A stretch of DNA of 41,826 bases from positions 1 through 41,826 of the IMG/VR virus record IMGVR_UViG_3300033145_000579. One strand, 5' to 3'. Numbering within the stretch: position 1 is the first letter of the stretch; every line of letters starts with the position of its first letter. Below the pieces are notes generated by a model, which was not told the DNA's origin, ran no database searches, and was given only the letters and a program-made list of their open reading frames with translations. Source of the stretch: a virus. A program made the position numbers and the translations under genes. Positions 17,875 through 25,883 of this stretch are shown here, one piece after another.

Positions 17875-18795
17875 TTAAGTTTTAATTATAAAATTTACCG
17901 TTGAATACGGCACCATAAATTCATGTGAGTGGGTTCCTAGTGTTCCGGGTCCGCTGCCACCCTCTGCGTTCGCTGTTTGAGCCTTGCTTTCAGATTCCAT
18001 TGTTATATCATCACCGGTTCCTTGTAAGGTTCCAGCCTCTCCGTCACCTTGGTCACCAAGCGTAAAAGTTGAACCTTTTCCCACCGGAAATGTATCTTGG
18101 AAATCAGGTAAATTGAAAGTTGTTGACCCATCACCAACACCATAAGTAGTTGCTATAGCAGTAAACAAATTAGCGTATGTTGTTCTATTGACTGCTTGTC
18201 CTTGGCAAAGTAACCACCCACTAGGAGCAGCAGCAGCACCATACAGTACAATCATTCCAGATGGTTGTGATGCTGATGTGTCGTCTACATATTTTTTGTT
18301 TGCTATCATAGCGTCAGTAGTAGGAGCAGCAGAAGTCGCCATAAGAGAAGCATCTGCAAGCGTAGCCACCACTCCAAATGTAATGGTATCACTTGTGTTG
18401 ACTTTCAAAACATTAACTGTGCTTGTTCCTGCATTATCTATTGCCAAAAAATAAGTATCATTTGCGAGTTGTCCTGCTACTAAAGCACCACCACTCGTAA
18501 TTTGTATATCATTATCGTCTTCATCTGTATAGACAAGTTCACCTTTACCGGTGATTGTCTGTGAACCAAGGATAGTAGCGCTTACAGCCCCAGTACCCAA
18601 GTCAGCTTGTTCTTGCAATGTAACCTGTTTATGCTGTCCCCACGTTATCCCTTGTCCGGAACTTAGCATATAATGGTCAACAGCTATTATTTCCCTTGTT
18701 TGCTTCTTAAACTCTCTTATCCTGTCATCACCTAACGATATTGCTTGCCCCCCCGGTGGAGAAGTTTCGTCGTGAGATACTGTTGGTACGCTCAT
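17875..18795 (-). CDS. Tail fibre with phage collar domain
   Basis: 306 residues. The C-terminal half contains the phage tail collar domain: SGMIVLYGAAAAPSGWLLCQ, then TYANLFTAIATTYGVGDG and FNLPDFQDTFPVGKG, ending in HSHEFMVPYSTVNFIIKT. Collar domains form trimeric receptor-binding fibre tips. The N-terminal 160 residues, with VSATILGSQTITGKGELVYT, probably form the shaft and attachment region. It lies between the holin-like gene and the gp10-like hub. A second, larger fibre is encoded at 20083. Confidence 0.85.
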   Translation of the reverse strand: MSVPTVSHDETSPPGGQAISLGDDRIREFKKQTREIIAVDHYMLSSGQGITWGQHKQVTLQEQADLGTGAVSATILGSQTITGKGELVYTDEDDNDIQITSGGALVAGQLANDTYFLAIDNAGTSTVNVLKVNTSDTITFGVVATLADASLMATSAAPTTDAMIANKKYVDDTSASQPSGMIVLYGAAAAPSGWLLCQGQAVNRTTYANLFTAIATTYGVGDGSTTFNLPDFQDTFPVGKGSTFTLGDQGDGEAGTLQGTGDDITMESESKAQTANAEGGSGPGTLGTHSHEFMVPYSTVNFIIKT

Positions 18796-18807
18796 AATAT
18801 GCTCCTT

Positions 18808-19065
18808 TTATCGTTTATATCCGTTTATTCTTCCAAGTGATTCAGTTATTCCTTCGTGCTGTTTCATAATAGCTTCGTGCTGTTTTGCCTGATTTTCGTG
18901 TTCATCTTTTACTCTTACCGTAAAAATCTCCATTCTTGTAACCAGTTTATCTATAGAAGCCGCTAATTTTTTAACTATGTAAATTGTCAACCACGCACAT
19001 AAACCAAAAATGCCTATTGGTAATCCAATTTCCTGCGTTATGCTGCATAAAGAAACTACATCCAT
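18808..19065 (-). CDS. Small holin-like (XhlA/BhlA-type) membrane protein
   Basis: 85 residues: one transmembrane span at about 13-33 (IGLPIGIFGLCAWLTIYIV), followed by a basic coiled coil rich in His/Glu/Gln and ending LGRINGYKR. One N-terminal span with a charged coiled-coil tail ending in a RING-like tetrapeptide is typical of small phage holin or XhlA-like proteins. It may act with the amidase at 33215 or the M15 domain of the giant protein. It lies inside the structural block, so a virion role cannot be excluded. Confidence 0.55.
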   Translation of the reverse strand: MDVVSLCSITQEIGLPIGIFGLCAWLTIYIVKKLAASIDKLVTRMEIFTVRVKDEHENQAKQHEAIMKQHEGITESLGRINGYKR

Positions 19066-19068
19066 ATC

Positions 19069-19710
19069 TTACACTCCTTGATAATTAACCATTTCGATAG
19101 CATCTGTGTTGAAGACGTCATTGGCTACCATAAGTGAAACACCTTCCATAGCTTTATTCTGCCATTTGGCTGCTTCATTATCAAAGCCAAGACCGAAGTA
19201 TAGCATTTCAAGTACCTTTGCCCTTATAATCCATCTATATCGTTCTGTAAAGGGAACGCTAGTCGTCCCTGCAACAATCTGCGTGGCTTCTTCTGTGGAA
19301 TAACTGAATTGATAACTATAGTCTGTACTATCCGGAACAACACCTAAAAGAATCTGACCAGAGAATATGCAACAATCTGCAGGCATACCCTTGTTAACAT
19401 TTGAAGAATTAGGATTTGGGTATAAACGATCAAAAGTTTCTTTGGTTCTTCTTATCAATGCGTGCTCATTCCCGTTATCATCTATAAGTAGAATCGTGCC
19501 TAAAAGGTGTCCAAAATCATCAGGAAGGGCTATCTTATATTTGCCTAGTGCTGATACCCCACCAGTATAGGTTTCTTCCTTAAAGTCTTCAAAAGCATAT
19601 AATAGCTTAATTTCCATAATAGTATCAGTTATGGCTTCATAAATCTCTGTGCTTTTATCTGTTCTCTTAAAAACCCTCAATATATAGTTATAAAACTCTA
19701 AACCTGTCAT
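19069..19710 (-). CDS. Head-tail adaptor (P22 gp4-like)
   Basis: 213 residues, mainly helical at both ends with a beta middle: MTGLEFYNYILRVFKRTDKS, LPDDFGHLLGTILLIDDNGN and a helical C-terminus ending NTDAIEMVNYQGV. The LPDDF element and this layout occur in phage adaptor proteins that dock under the portal and carry the hub. A nearby gp10-like hub and a P22-type portal make this the likeliest adaptor. The match is moderate; another connector protein is possible. Confidence 0.55.
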   Translation of the reverse strand: MTGLEFYNYILRVFKRTDKSTEIYEAITDTIMEIKLLYAFEDFKEETYTGGVSALGKYKIALPDDFGHLLGTILLIDDNGNEHALIRRTKETFDRLYPNPNSSNVNKGMPADCCIFSGQILLGVVPDSTDYSYQFSYSTEEATQIVAGTTSVPFTERYRWIIRAKVLEMLYFGLGFDNEAAKWQNKAMEGVSLMVANDVFNTDAIEMVNYQGV

Positions 19711-19758
19711 ACTTCCCCCATTTCATAATTCTATCTTGGTGGTTACATTCGTGTTCTA

Positions 19759-19983
19759 TTACTTTATCTCTTTAGCAACTTCTGTATTAATAGCATCTAT
19801 CTTAGCCTGTGCTTCATCTATTATAGCTTGACCTTGAAGCTTTTGTCTTTCTAATACCTCTAGGTTAGTATTACCTATAACACCTTGCCCTACAACTATA
19901 CCAGCTTGATCTTTAACATCACCTATAATCTGATAATTCTCTTGATTAGGTAAATCTGTTTCTATCTTTTTTACTGTTATCAT
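19759..19983 (-). CDS. Small hypothetical protein (74 aa)
   Basis: Short mixed protein. The N-terminal half looks beta (NYQIIGDVKDQAGIVVGQGV); the C-terminal half is an Ala/Gln-rich helix (GQAIIDEAQAKIDAINTEVA) suited to coiled-coil assembly. Its ATG overlaps the stop of the 37-residue Cys-Gly-Arg ORF as ATGA. No family recognised. Placement behind the large fibre suggests a fibre chaperone or minor structural part. Confidence 0.6.
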   Translation of the reverse strand: MITVKKIETDLPNQENYQIIGDVKDQAGIVVGQGVIGNTNLEVLERQKLQGQAIIDEAQAKIDAINTEVAKEIK

Positions 19984-20093
19984 TTTCTATTCCTTCCTCT
20001 GCCATGACCTCGACTTGGTTTTGGGTCTCCCTTTCTTCCAACCCTAGGTGTACCCCCACATTCGCCTTTTCTTCTTACAGCACTATTTTTCAT
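19980..20093 (-). CDS. 37-residue Cys-Gly-Arg peptide
   Basis: Overlaps the fibre gene stop by 11 bases and the next gene's ATG as ATGA, so it is translationally embedded. The product is basic and glycine-rich, with one cysteine in RRKGECGGTPRVGRKGD and an SRGHGRGRN tail. The same CGGT-x-R pattern occurs in the 51-residue ORF before the portal (30131). No function is known; both sit beside virion assembly genes. Confidence 0.55.
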   Translation of the reverse strand: MKNSAVRRKGECGGTPRVGRKGDPKPSRGHGRGRNRK

Positions 20094-22770
20094 TTTCTAG
20101 CTCCTCTATTCTTGCTAACAACTCTTGATTAGCCTTAGTTAGCATAGTTAACATCATACCTATATTCCTACCCTTTATATCACCATCTTTTGTTTTAATT
20201 ATAGTCTTAGCCTTACCCAGCGTACTATGGTCTATATGTCCATCTTCTTTAGTCTTAATTCCTTTAATTGTATCTAATGCCGAGCCATCTTCTTCTAACC
20301 AACCTTCAGTTAAATCGTTTATTGTTCCATATACATTTAATATAGCATCATTTGAATCAGCAGAGCCTACATTGACAGTACCATCACTTTCACCATCAAC
20401 ACCAACAGCCAGATAAATAGTTCCACCAGAGCCACCCGCCGCATAACCACTACCACCACCCGATATATAAACAGAGCCACCGCCACCAGCTTCACCATCA
20501 GTATTTTCAGCATCACCACCCATAGATATATAAACTGCAGCACCGTTACCACCAGCACCTTCAACAGCTGTATCATCAGTACCACAAGATATGTTTAAAG
20601 CTATACCTGCTGCTCCTGCGGTTTGCCCTGCGTTTAAGTCTTGACCAGAGATAAGCATATCACCACTAGCAGTTATACTACCATTTACCGTTAAAGCATT
20701 TGCAGCCATTTGAATTAAATTAGTATCAGCAGCAATTCCTATATTTCCAGTTGTTATTAAAGATTTACCAGTTATTGAGCCAGTAGCTGAGATATTATGC
20801 CCACCTGTGCCTGCTAAAAAAATAGAAGTTACCACACCATTTGTGCCTGCACCATAAAAACTCATTGTATTGGTTGCGTTAGAAAATAAAGTATATCTAT
20901 AATTAGCTGAACCTGAACCATAAGAATTATTATCTAATCTTAATATATTTGCAGTAGCACCAGCATCAATATCTAATTTTGAGGCTGGGGCAGATACTCC
21001 CATACCAATAAGTCCATTATATTGGACTCTCATAGCTTCAGTTAAATTAGCCGTTGCACTTACTGGTCTTATTCCAAAAACTATATCACCACGAGAATAG
21101 TTTGCACCATCTCTATGAATATAAGAAATTCCAGCACTTATTTTATCTTCCTGTCCAGCAAAAACTAAATCTGCTGTACTACCTGCTCCACCATTCGTAT
21201 TAGTGATTGACAAAGCTCCACTAGAGTTTCCAATTGTGGTTTGAGCATCATTACCAGATATTTCAAATAATGAACGAGGACTATCAGTTCCTATTCCGAC
21301 TTTACCAGTAGAAGTTATCCTCATTTTCTCCGAATAACCAGCTCCTTGCAAACCCGTAGCTGTTCCATATTGGAAATCCTCCGCACTATCCCAAAAGATA
21401 GTCGGGCCAATTACTCCTGTTAAACCACCAAGAATAGAAATCCAAGACTTTGCATCTCCATCCTCCGTTATAGATATATAAGCATCACCATCTCCATTAA
21501 CTTGTAAATTAGTAATAGGATTATCTGTTCCTATTCCAACATCACCAACAAAGGTTGCACCAGCAGAACCAGTAATTGCACCACAACCTATTGTGCCTAT
21601 ACCAGCCAAATTAAGGGTTCCACTAGCTCTATTAATGGCTACTTGTGTTGTGCCGATATAAAATGTTTGGTCATCTGGTGCATATACTTCAGTATCTACT
21701 GATAATGTTCCATCACCACCACTTGTTTTAACAAAGCCATTATCTGTAAGAGTACCAAGTTTAACAGAGGTTAAAGAGCCACTAGATAAGGTAGCTGTGC
21801 CATCAGTTAAAGAAGTACCCTCTATAGCTCCTGTTGAGGTTATAGCACCACAGCCTAGAGTACCTACACCTGAAAAATTACCACTACCATCTGAGGTATA
21901 TGTTCCGTCGGTAACCGAATCAACTACCAAAGGCATTTGTATATCAAAGCCAAGAATATTAGCATCTTCCCTTGTTAATTCAAAGTTGTCTGTAATATCA
22001 GATACTCTCCACGAAACATACCTTTCATCTGTTACTGCTGTTAAATATCCAGCATGACGAAAAAATGGATTACCACCACTTGTAGAACCAATACCTAAAG
22101 TTAAATCTACTTGTCCTGATGGCAAAAAATTAACAGTTACAGAAGAATCTATTATAGCTCTCCTGTATTGGTCAATATATAAACTAATGGAGCAATCGCC
22201 CTCGGCTGCTTTTCTATTGATTATTAACTTCTTACCATTAGCTCCATCACCTACATCAGCACCATCAAATAAAGTTAAAGCACCAAATATATCCAAATCC
22301 CCACTACCATCAAAGGTAGCGTCTATGCGAGTGCCTAATCTGCCTATGTGAAAGTCAGTAGCATTGGTATAAGCAAGAATAGCGTCAAACTGAGTAGCAC
22401 CTGGAAGGAAATCATCTGTACCACCAGCTACAACAAAATATTGATGTACCGAGGTTGTGCCTACGCCTAGCCCTGTAAACTTGCCTGTATCGCCTGAGAG
22501 TATTGCTAAACTTACATAAGGGTCAGCTGGGTCGCCATCTGTTATTGTGAGAACATCTGTCATGCCTAAAGTAGTTACATTAGATATAGCGTTGGTTCCC
22601 ATATCTAGGGTTCCACCAACAGTTAAAGCCCCACCCAAAGCAATATCCCCTACAGCGTCAACAATTAAGGACTGTACTGGGCTATCGTCGTGTATCGCTA
22701 TTGCCCTGTGCATCAATGAATGGTCATTAGCCGTAAGAAGTGTGCTGGCTGTAGGCTGCATTAAAGCCAT
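20083..22770 (-). CDS. Large tail fibre / spike protein (895 aa)
   Basis: Long, repetitive beta protein made of GTIGCGAITS / VGIGTDNP / KVGIGTDSP-type turns. These are typical of trimeric phage fibres carrying a C-terminal intramolecular chaperone. A Gly/Ala-rich stretch at about 730-800 (GGGGSVYISGGGSGYAAGGS) suggests a polyglycine-like segment. The C-terminus resembles the helical end of S74-type chaperones (MLTMLTKANQELLARIEELE), but I see no clear SD-x-RLK autocleavage site. Probably a receptor-binding appendage. The start follows a GGAGAG site. Confidence 0.8.
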   Translation of the reverse strand: MALMQPTASTLLTANDHSLMHRAIAIHDDSPVQSLIVDAVGDIALGGALTVGGTLDMGTNAISNVTTLGMTDVLTITDGDPADPYVSLAILSGDTGKFTGLGVGTTSVHQYFVVAGGTDDFLPGATQFDAILAYTNATDFHIGRLGTRIDATFDGSGDLDIFGALTLFDGADVGDGANGKKLIINRKAAEGDCSISLYIDQYRRAIIDSSVTVNFLPSGQVDLTLGIGSTSGGNPFFRHAGYLTAVTDERYVSWRVSDITDNFELTREDANILGFDIQMPLVVDSVTDGTYTSDGSGNFSGVGTLGCGAITSTGAIEGTSLTDGTATLSSGSLTSVKLGTLTDNGFVKTSGGDGTLSVDTEVYAPDDQTFYIGTTQVAINRASGTLNLAGIGTIGCGAITGSAGATFVGDVGIGTDNPITNLQVNGDGDAYISITEDGDAKSWISILGGLTGVIGPTIFWDSAEDFQYGTATGLQGAGYSEKMRITSTGKVGIGTDSPRSLFEISGNDAQTTIGNSSGALSITNTNGGAGSTADLVFAGQEDKISAGISYIHRDGANYSRGDIVFGIRPVSATANLTEAMRVQYNGLIGMGVSAPASKLDIDAGATANILRLDNNSYGSGSANYRYTLFSNATNTMSFYGAGTNGVVTSIFLAGTGGHNISATGSITGKSLITTGNIGIAADTNLIQMAANALTVNGSITASGDMLISGQDLNAGQTAGAAGIALNISCGTDDTAVEGAGGNGAAVYISMGGDAENTDGEAGGGGSVYISGGGSGYAAGGSGGTIYLAVGVDGESDGTVNVGSADSNDAILNVYGTINDLTEGWLEEDGSALDTIKGIKTKEDGHIDHSTLGKAKTIIKTKDGDIKGRNIGMMLTMLTKANQELLARIEELENEK

Positions 22771-22788
22771 AATCTACTCTCCAGTTGT

Positions 22789-23265
22789 TTACGCTGCTGT
22801 AAAAACTATTTTCCAAGTGATTTGAATCGTATCACCACTTACTACATTTATTGCACCAAAAACTTGATGTGCAAGTAAATCCCCTGCTGCTCCTGCGTTT
22901 AATATCCCTGCTTCTGTGACTGCTTTTGTACCTGTTACTGAAAAAGTAGTCGTAAGTTCGGCTGTATCATTAGTAACTGTAGTCGTGCTTCTTGATCCGG
23001 TTGACGCTACTCTTGACAAACCACTATCAGCTATTTCTGTTTCTAAGGTTGTATCTGTCACGTTTGCTGCTGTTGTTCCTATTCCTACTGCGATATAGTC
23101 GAAGTCATCTTCGACTACATCATTAAGAACAAGAGCTGCCATAGCTGCTAATCCTGCATTTGTAATCAAGTTCTTTATCTTGCGAACTTCTTTTACCTTA
23201 CCATCAGCCCCTATAACCTTTACGTTTATTTCTCCTCTTACTCCAATTTTCATAACATTAGCCAT
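22789..23265 (-). CDS. Appendage-associated structural protein (158 aa)
   Basis: Beta-rich, with the pattern IAVGIGTTAANVTDTTLETE, a Ser/Thr-rich middle, TEAGILNAGAAGDLLAHQVF and GDTIQITWKIVF at the end. This layout is common in small phage appendage proteins next to fibre genes. ATG 23265 has AAGGAG at good spacing. An upstream ATG at 23289 would overlap the preceding stop and is less likely. It probably forms part of the fibre base or a short fibre. Confidence 0.65.
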   Translation of the reverse strand: MANVMKIGVRGEINVKVIGADGKVKEVRKIKNLITNAGLAAMAALVLNDVVEDDFDYIAVGIGTTAANVTDTTLETEIADSGLSRVASTGSRSTTTVTNDTAELTTTFSVTGTKAVTEAGILNAGAAGDLLAHQVFGAINVVSGDTIQITWKIVFTAA

Positions 23266-23278
23266 TCTGCTCTCCTTC

Positions 23279-24193
23279 TTACTGTCCATCTGATGAACGT
23301 TTACCCCAACTATCAGATTCTTCGCTTCTCTCCGTCCAACTAGAAGATTCCTTGCTTCTATCTGTCCAAGACTTAGTTTCTTTAACTCTATCTATCCAAG
23401 CTTTGACATCTTTAACTCTATCTGTCCAACTTGATGTTTCTTTGCTTCTGTTGGTGAAACTAGAAACCTCTTTGCTTCTATTAGTGAAGCTAGAAGCCTC
23501 TTTATTCCTATCTGTCCAATCAGAAGTTTCTTTTCCTCTGTTCGTGTAATCTGGTGTTTCTTTGCTTCTATCAACCCAAGCAGAAGATTCTTTAACTCTA
23601 TCAGTCCAATCTTTGGCTACTTCATTTCTATCTGCCCAGAATCTCACTATATCTGCGATTGCAACTATTGATGCAATTAAAACTTTGACTGCCCCTTTAA
23701 TGGTATTAGCCGCTAATCCAACTGTTTCCGTAAAAGTACGTCCCTTTACAACGGTATCAGACGACGCAATACCTTCTGTAAGGTTTCTATTTGCACCCTT
23801 CAATGCTGTTGCTGCGCCTTGTATATCTTCTATAAGACTTTTAACGATAGACCTTAATATGCTATCTGCTGAAGCTATGCCCTCTGTGAGCGTCTTTTCT
23901 GCCCCTTTTATTCCCGTAGGAGTGCTTACGATCCCTAAAGTAATGGTTCTTGCTGTGTTTTTTAGCGCTGACCCTGCTGACACCATACCTTCTGTAAAGG
24001 TTCTAATAAAAGTAAAATTCTTAGCTAGCGTACCTAAAATACCCAAAGTAAACGTTTTTTCTGTGCCTTTTGTTGCTACTAGAGTGGCGATAGCATTTTC
24101 TGTCAAAACCCTCTCTGGGATCTCTCCGTTAAACCCTCTTGCATTCTCGTTGAACACAAATGTCACCTCTCCAAAAGTCATTCCATTAGCCAT
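23279..24193 (-). CDS. Two-part repeat protein, probable appendage or decoration protein (304 aa)
   Basis: The N-terminal ~190 residues are imperfect ~20-residue repeats around the core TLTEGIASADS (variants TFTEGMVSAGS, NLTEGIASSDT). The C-terminal ~110 residues are ~10-residue repeats of the form D/N-R-x-K-E-x-S-x-W/F-T (WTDRVKESSAW, FTNRSKEVSSF, SWTDRSKESSSW). The second set is highly charged with regularly spaced aromatics. No named family. The position between capsid-proximal and fibre genes suggests a virion surface or fibre role. The DNA repeats make copy-number change likely. Confidence 0.6.
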   Translation of the reverse strand: MANGMTFGEVTFVFNENARGFNGEIPERVLTENAIATLVATKGTEKTFTLGILGTLAKNFTFIRTFTEGMVSAGSALKNTARTITLGIVSTPTGIKGAEKTLTEGIASADSILRSIVKSLIEDIQGAATALKGANRNLTEGIASSDTVVKGRTFTETVGLAANTIKGAVKVLIASIVAIADIVRFWADRNEVAKDWTDRVKESSAWVDRSKETPDYTNRGKETSDWTDRNKEASSFTNRSKEVSSFTNRSKETSSWTDRVKDVKAWIDRVKETKSWTDRSKESSSWTERSEESDSWGKRSSDGQ

Positions 24194-24496
24194 TTATAGG
24201 CGTTCTCCATACACAAATAATACTCCACCAGTTAGATCTTCGGCTTTAAGTCCTGTTACAATAATGTCAAGACCCGATATAATAACTGGATCCCCTGCTG
24301 TTACGCATTTAGCTGCGAAAATCTCTATTCCTGCGGCATTCTCTAATCTACATACATCAGCAGCGGCAATATCCCTGTTTGCTTCGTCGTGATTTACCCA
24401 CGCAATAGTTTTAATACGAAACGTAATATCTGTTTCTTCTTGATCTGCTGCATTAAACTTTATAAAATTCTTTTCACTTAAAGCTGCACCTGCCAT
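24194..24496 (-). CDS. Small structural protein (100 aa)
   Basis: Compact protein, helical at the start (MAGAALSEKNFIKFN), then beta (ITFRIKTIAWVNHDE), ending GGVLFVYGERL. It shares the MA-initiated, Ala-rich style of its structural neighbours and directly abuts the repeat protein gene. No family recognised. Probably a minor virion component. Confidence 0.55.
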   Translation of the reverse strand: MAGAALSEKNFIKFNAADQEETDITFRIKTIAWVNHDEANRDIAAADVCRLENAAGIEIFAAKCVTAGDPVIISGLDIIVTGLKAEDLTGGVLFVYGERL

Positions 24497-24545
24497 AATA
24501 TCCCCCTTTTACCATTCTTTATCAATTTTAACTACTAAATTAGTG

Positions 24546-25046
24546 TTAATTACCTATGTTAGTATCATCTACTGTATCTGTTACATTACAGTTGGTAGCA
24601 TAATCTTCATCATTTACCGTACCATCATTATCAAGTTTTGCTGTCAAAGTAGCAAGAGCCGTAATATATGTTTGTAATACTGTAATTATCTCACCTTGTG
24701 AAATACCTACAAAATTTGTAAGACCTTCACCTATTGTAGATGTAATAGCAGCATAATCTTCATCTGTTACTGTGCCATCTGCGTTAAGCTTAGCTACAAC
24801 ACCATTGAAATTTGTAACCATCTGTAAAAGGAAGTCGTAACACTCTGCATTACTCCAACCAGTTCCAGAAGCTTCTACACCTGCCCCGGGTAAATCTAAA
24901 TCCCAAAGAGAAGCATAAGTAGTATCTGCTACTCCTGTATCTGAATCCAATTGTGCTGTCATTACTGCGAATTGAGATTTAATCAAAAACGCAAGAGTTA
25001 CTACATCTATCTGATTTATCCCCTTTTTTGTTAAGTTTGCCATCAT
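24546..25046 (-). CDS. Virion-associated protein with three Asp-rich repeats (166 aa)
   Basis: Mostly helical with three spaced copies of a short acidic motif: LDSDTGVADTTYA, LNADGTVTDEDYA and LDNDGTVNDEDYA. The motif is common in small head-proximal proteins of uncultured phages. The Asp/Asn spacing recalls calcium-binding loops, but I do not claim binding. Two ATG codons lie in tandem at the start; either is possible after AAGGGGG. Confidence 0.6.
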   Translation of the reverse strand: MMANLTKKGINQIDVVTLAFLIKSQFAVMTAQLDSDTGVADTTYASLWDLDLPGAGVEASGTGWSNAECYDFLLQMVTNFNGVVAKLNADGTVTDEDYAAITSTIGEGLTNFVGISQGEIITVLQTYITALATLTAKLDNDGTVNDEDYATNCNVTDTVDDTNIGN

Positions 25047-25097
25047 ATCCCCCTTATTATGGTAAGTGTTTAAAAACTTTTATCGCTCCCGAACAAA

Positions 25098-25119
25098 GCA
25101 GGAGCAATTAAGCCCCTGC
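25098..25119 (-). terminator. Hairpin after the cement-like gene pair
   Basis: On the minus strand GCAGGGGC pairs with GCTCCTGC (one wobble) around a 6-base loop, followed by TTTGTT. It lies between the second 101-residue gene and the Asp-repeat protein and could act as a weak terminator or mRNA end protector. Confidence 0.45.
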
Positions 25120-25131
25120 CTGTCCTTGAAT

Positions 25132-25437
25132 CTATTTCCCTACTACGATCAAATTGCACGTTGTACTTGTAAATTCATCTGCAACCAAGCCATCTTCGCC
25201 TACTGCTGCTATCGTAACCACAAGACTAGAGAAAGTCGCTCTGATAGCCATAAAGCCGTCGTCCTGACCCCCATTCATACAAGCAATTACGTTCTGAATT
25301 TCAGTTATGCAGTTTAAAGCAAATGTCATAGTTAAAGTTTCAGATGCAGAAGCTAGAGCAAGATTATAAAAAGACCATATCTTGTATTCTCCTGCGAACT
25401 CTGTCGCTTTGTTGGAAGGGTTTGTTATTGCTGCCAT
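25132..25437 (-). CDS. Putative capsid cement/decoration protein, copy 2
   Basis: 101 residues, clearly paralogous to the next gene upstream. Both begin MAAITNPSNKATEF, share EYK-WSFYNLA, and keep the same length and beta pattern. Tandem duplication right behind the major capsid gene suggests a surface or cement protein made in large amounts, as in phages with related capsids. The C-terminal halves have diverged more, consistent with different surface contacts. Function inferred. Confidence 0.6.
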   Translation of the reverse strand: MAAITNPSNKATEFAGEYKIWSFYNLALASASETLTMTFALNCITEIQNVIACMNGGQDDGFMAIRATFSSLVVTIAAVGEDGLVADEFTSTTCNLIVVGK

Positions 25438-25478
25438 TTTACTCTCCTTGTTTAGACTATTAAATTACCTTAAACTAC

Positions 25479-25784
25479 TTACTTTCCTATAACTAGCAAA
25501 TTCACGGTTGTATCTGACCAAGCTGTAGAAGCTGTTCCATCTGCTTCAACGGAAGTGACCGTTATTACAAGCCCTGAGAAAGACACGGCTACTGCTGTAA
25601 ATGCTGCGTCTTGCCCTGCATTAGCGCATACAATTACATTCTGTATCGAAGTAGCGCTGTTTGCTGCGAAAGTGAGAGTCAAAGTATCTGACGCTGCAGC
25701 TATCGCTAAGTTATAAAACGACCAAAGCTTGTACTCACCCGAAAACTCAGTAGCTTTGTTGGAAGGGTTTGTTATTGCTGCCAT
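25479..25784 (-). CDS. Putative capsid cement/decoration protein, copy 1
   Basis: 101 residues, beta-rich, first gene after the capsid gene. Identical in length and opening to the copy downstream. Residues 25-45 (YNLAIAAASDTLTLTFAANS) and the closing NLLVIGK match the paralogue's pattern. Probably decorates or stabilises the head. No family recognised by name. Confidence 0.6.
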   Translation of the reverse strand: MAAITNPSNKATEFSGEYKLWSFYNLAIAAASDTLTLTFAANSATSIQNVIVCANAGQDAAFTAVAVSFSGLVITVTSVEADGTASTAWSDTTVNLLVIGK

Positions 25785-25808
25785 TTTGTACCGTCCTTAT
25801 TGTTATGC

Positions 25809-25834
25809 AACGTAGGGCTTTTACACCCTACGTT
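25809..25834 (-). other. Stable hairpin downstream of the capsid gene
   Basis: A perfect 9-bp stem AACGTAGGG/CCCTACGTT with an 8-base loop lies in the 99-base gap after the major capsid gene. No U-run follows on the minus strand, so an RNA 3'-end stabiliser or processing site fits better than an intrinsic terminator. Confidence 0.5.
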
Positions 25835-25883
25835 ACGTTATCATTAACTCTTACTACCTTTACTTACAAAGAACCTATCACCT

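Noticed and set aside
20083-20340. S74 self-cleaving endosialidase-type chaperone at the end of the large fibre
   Set aside because: The helical end resembles the family, but the usual SD-x-RLK start and catalytic Ser are not evident, so only a resemblance is stated.
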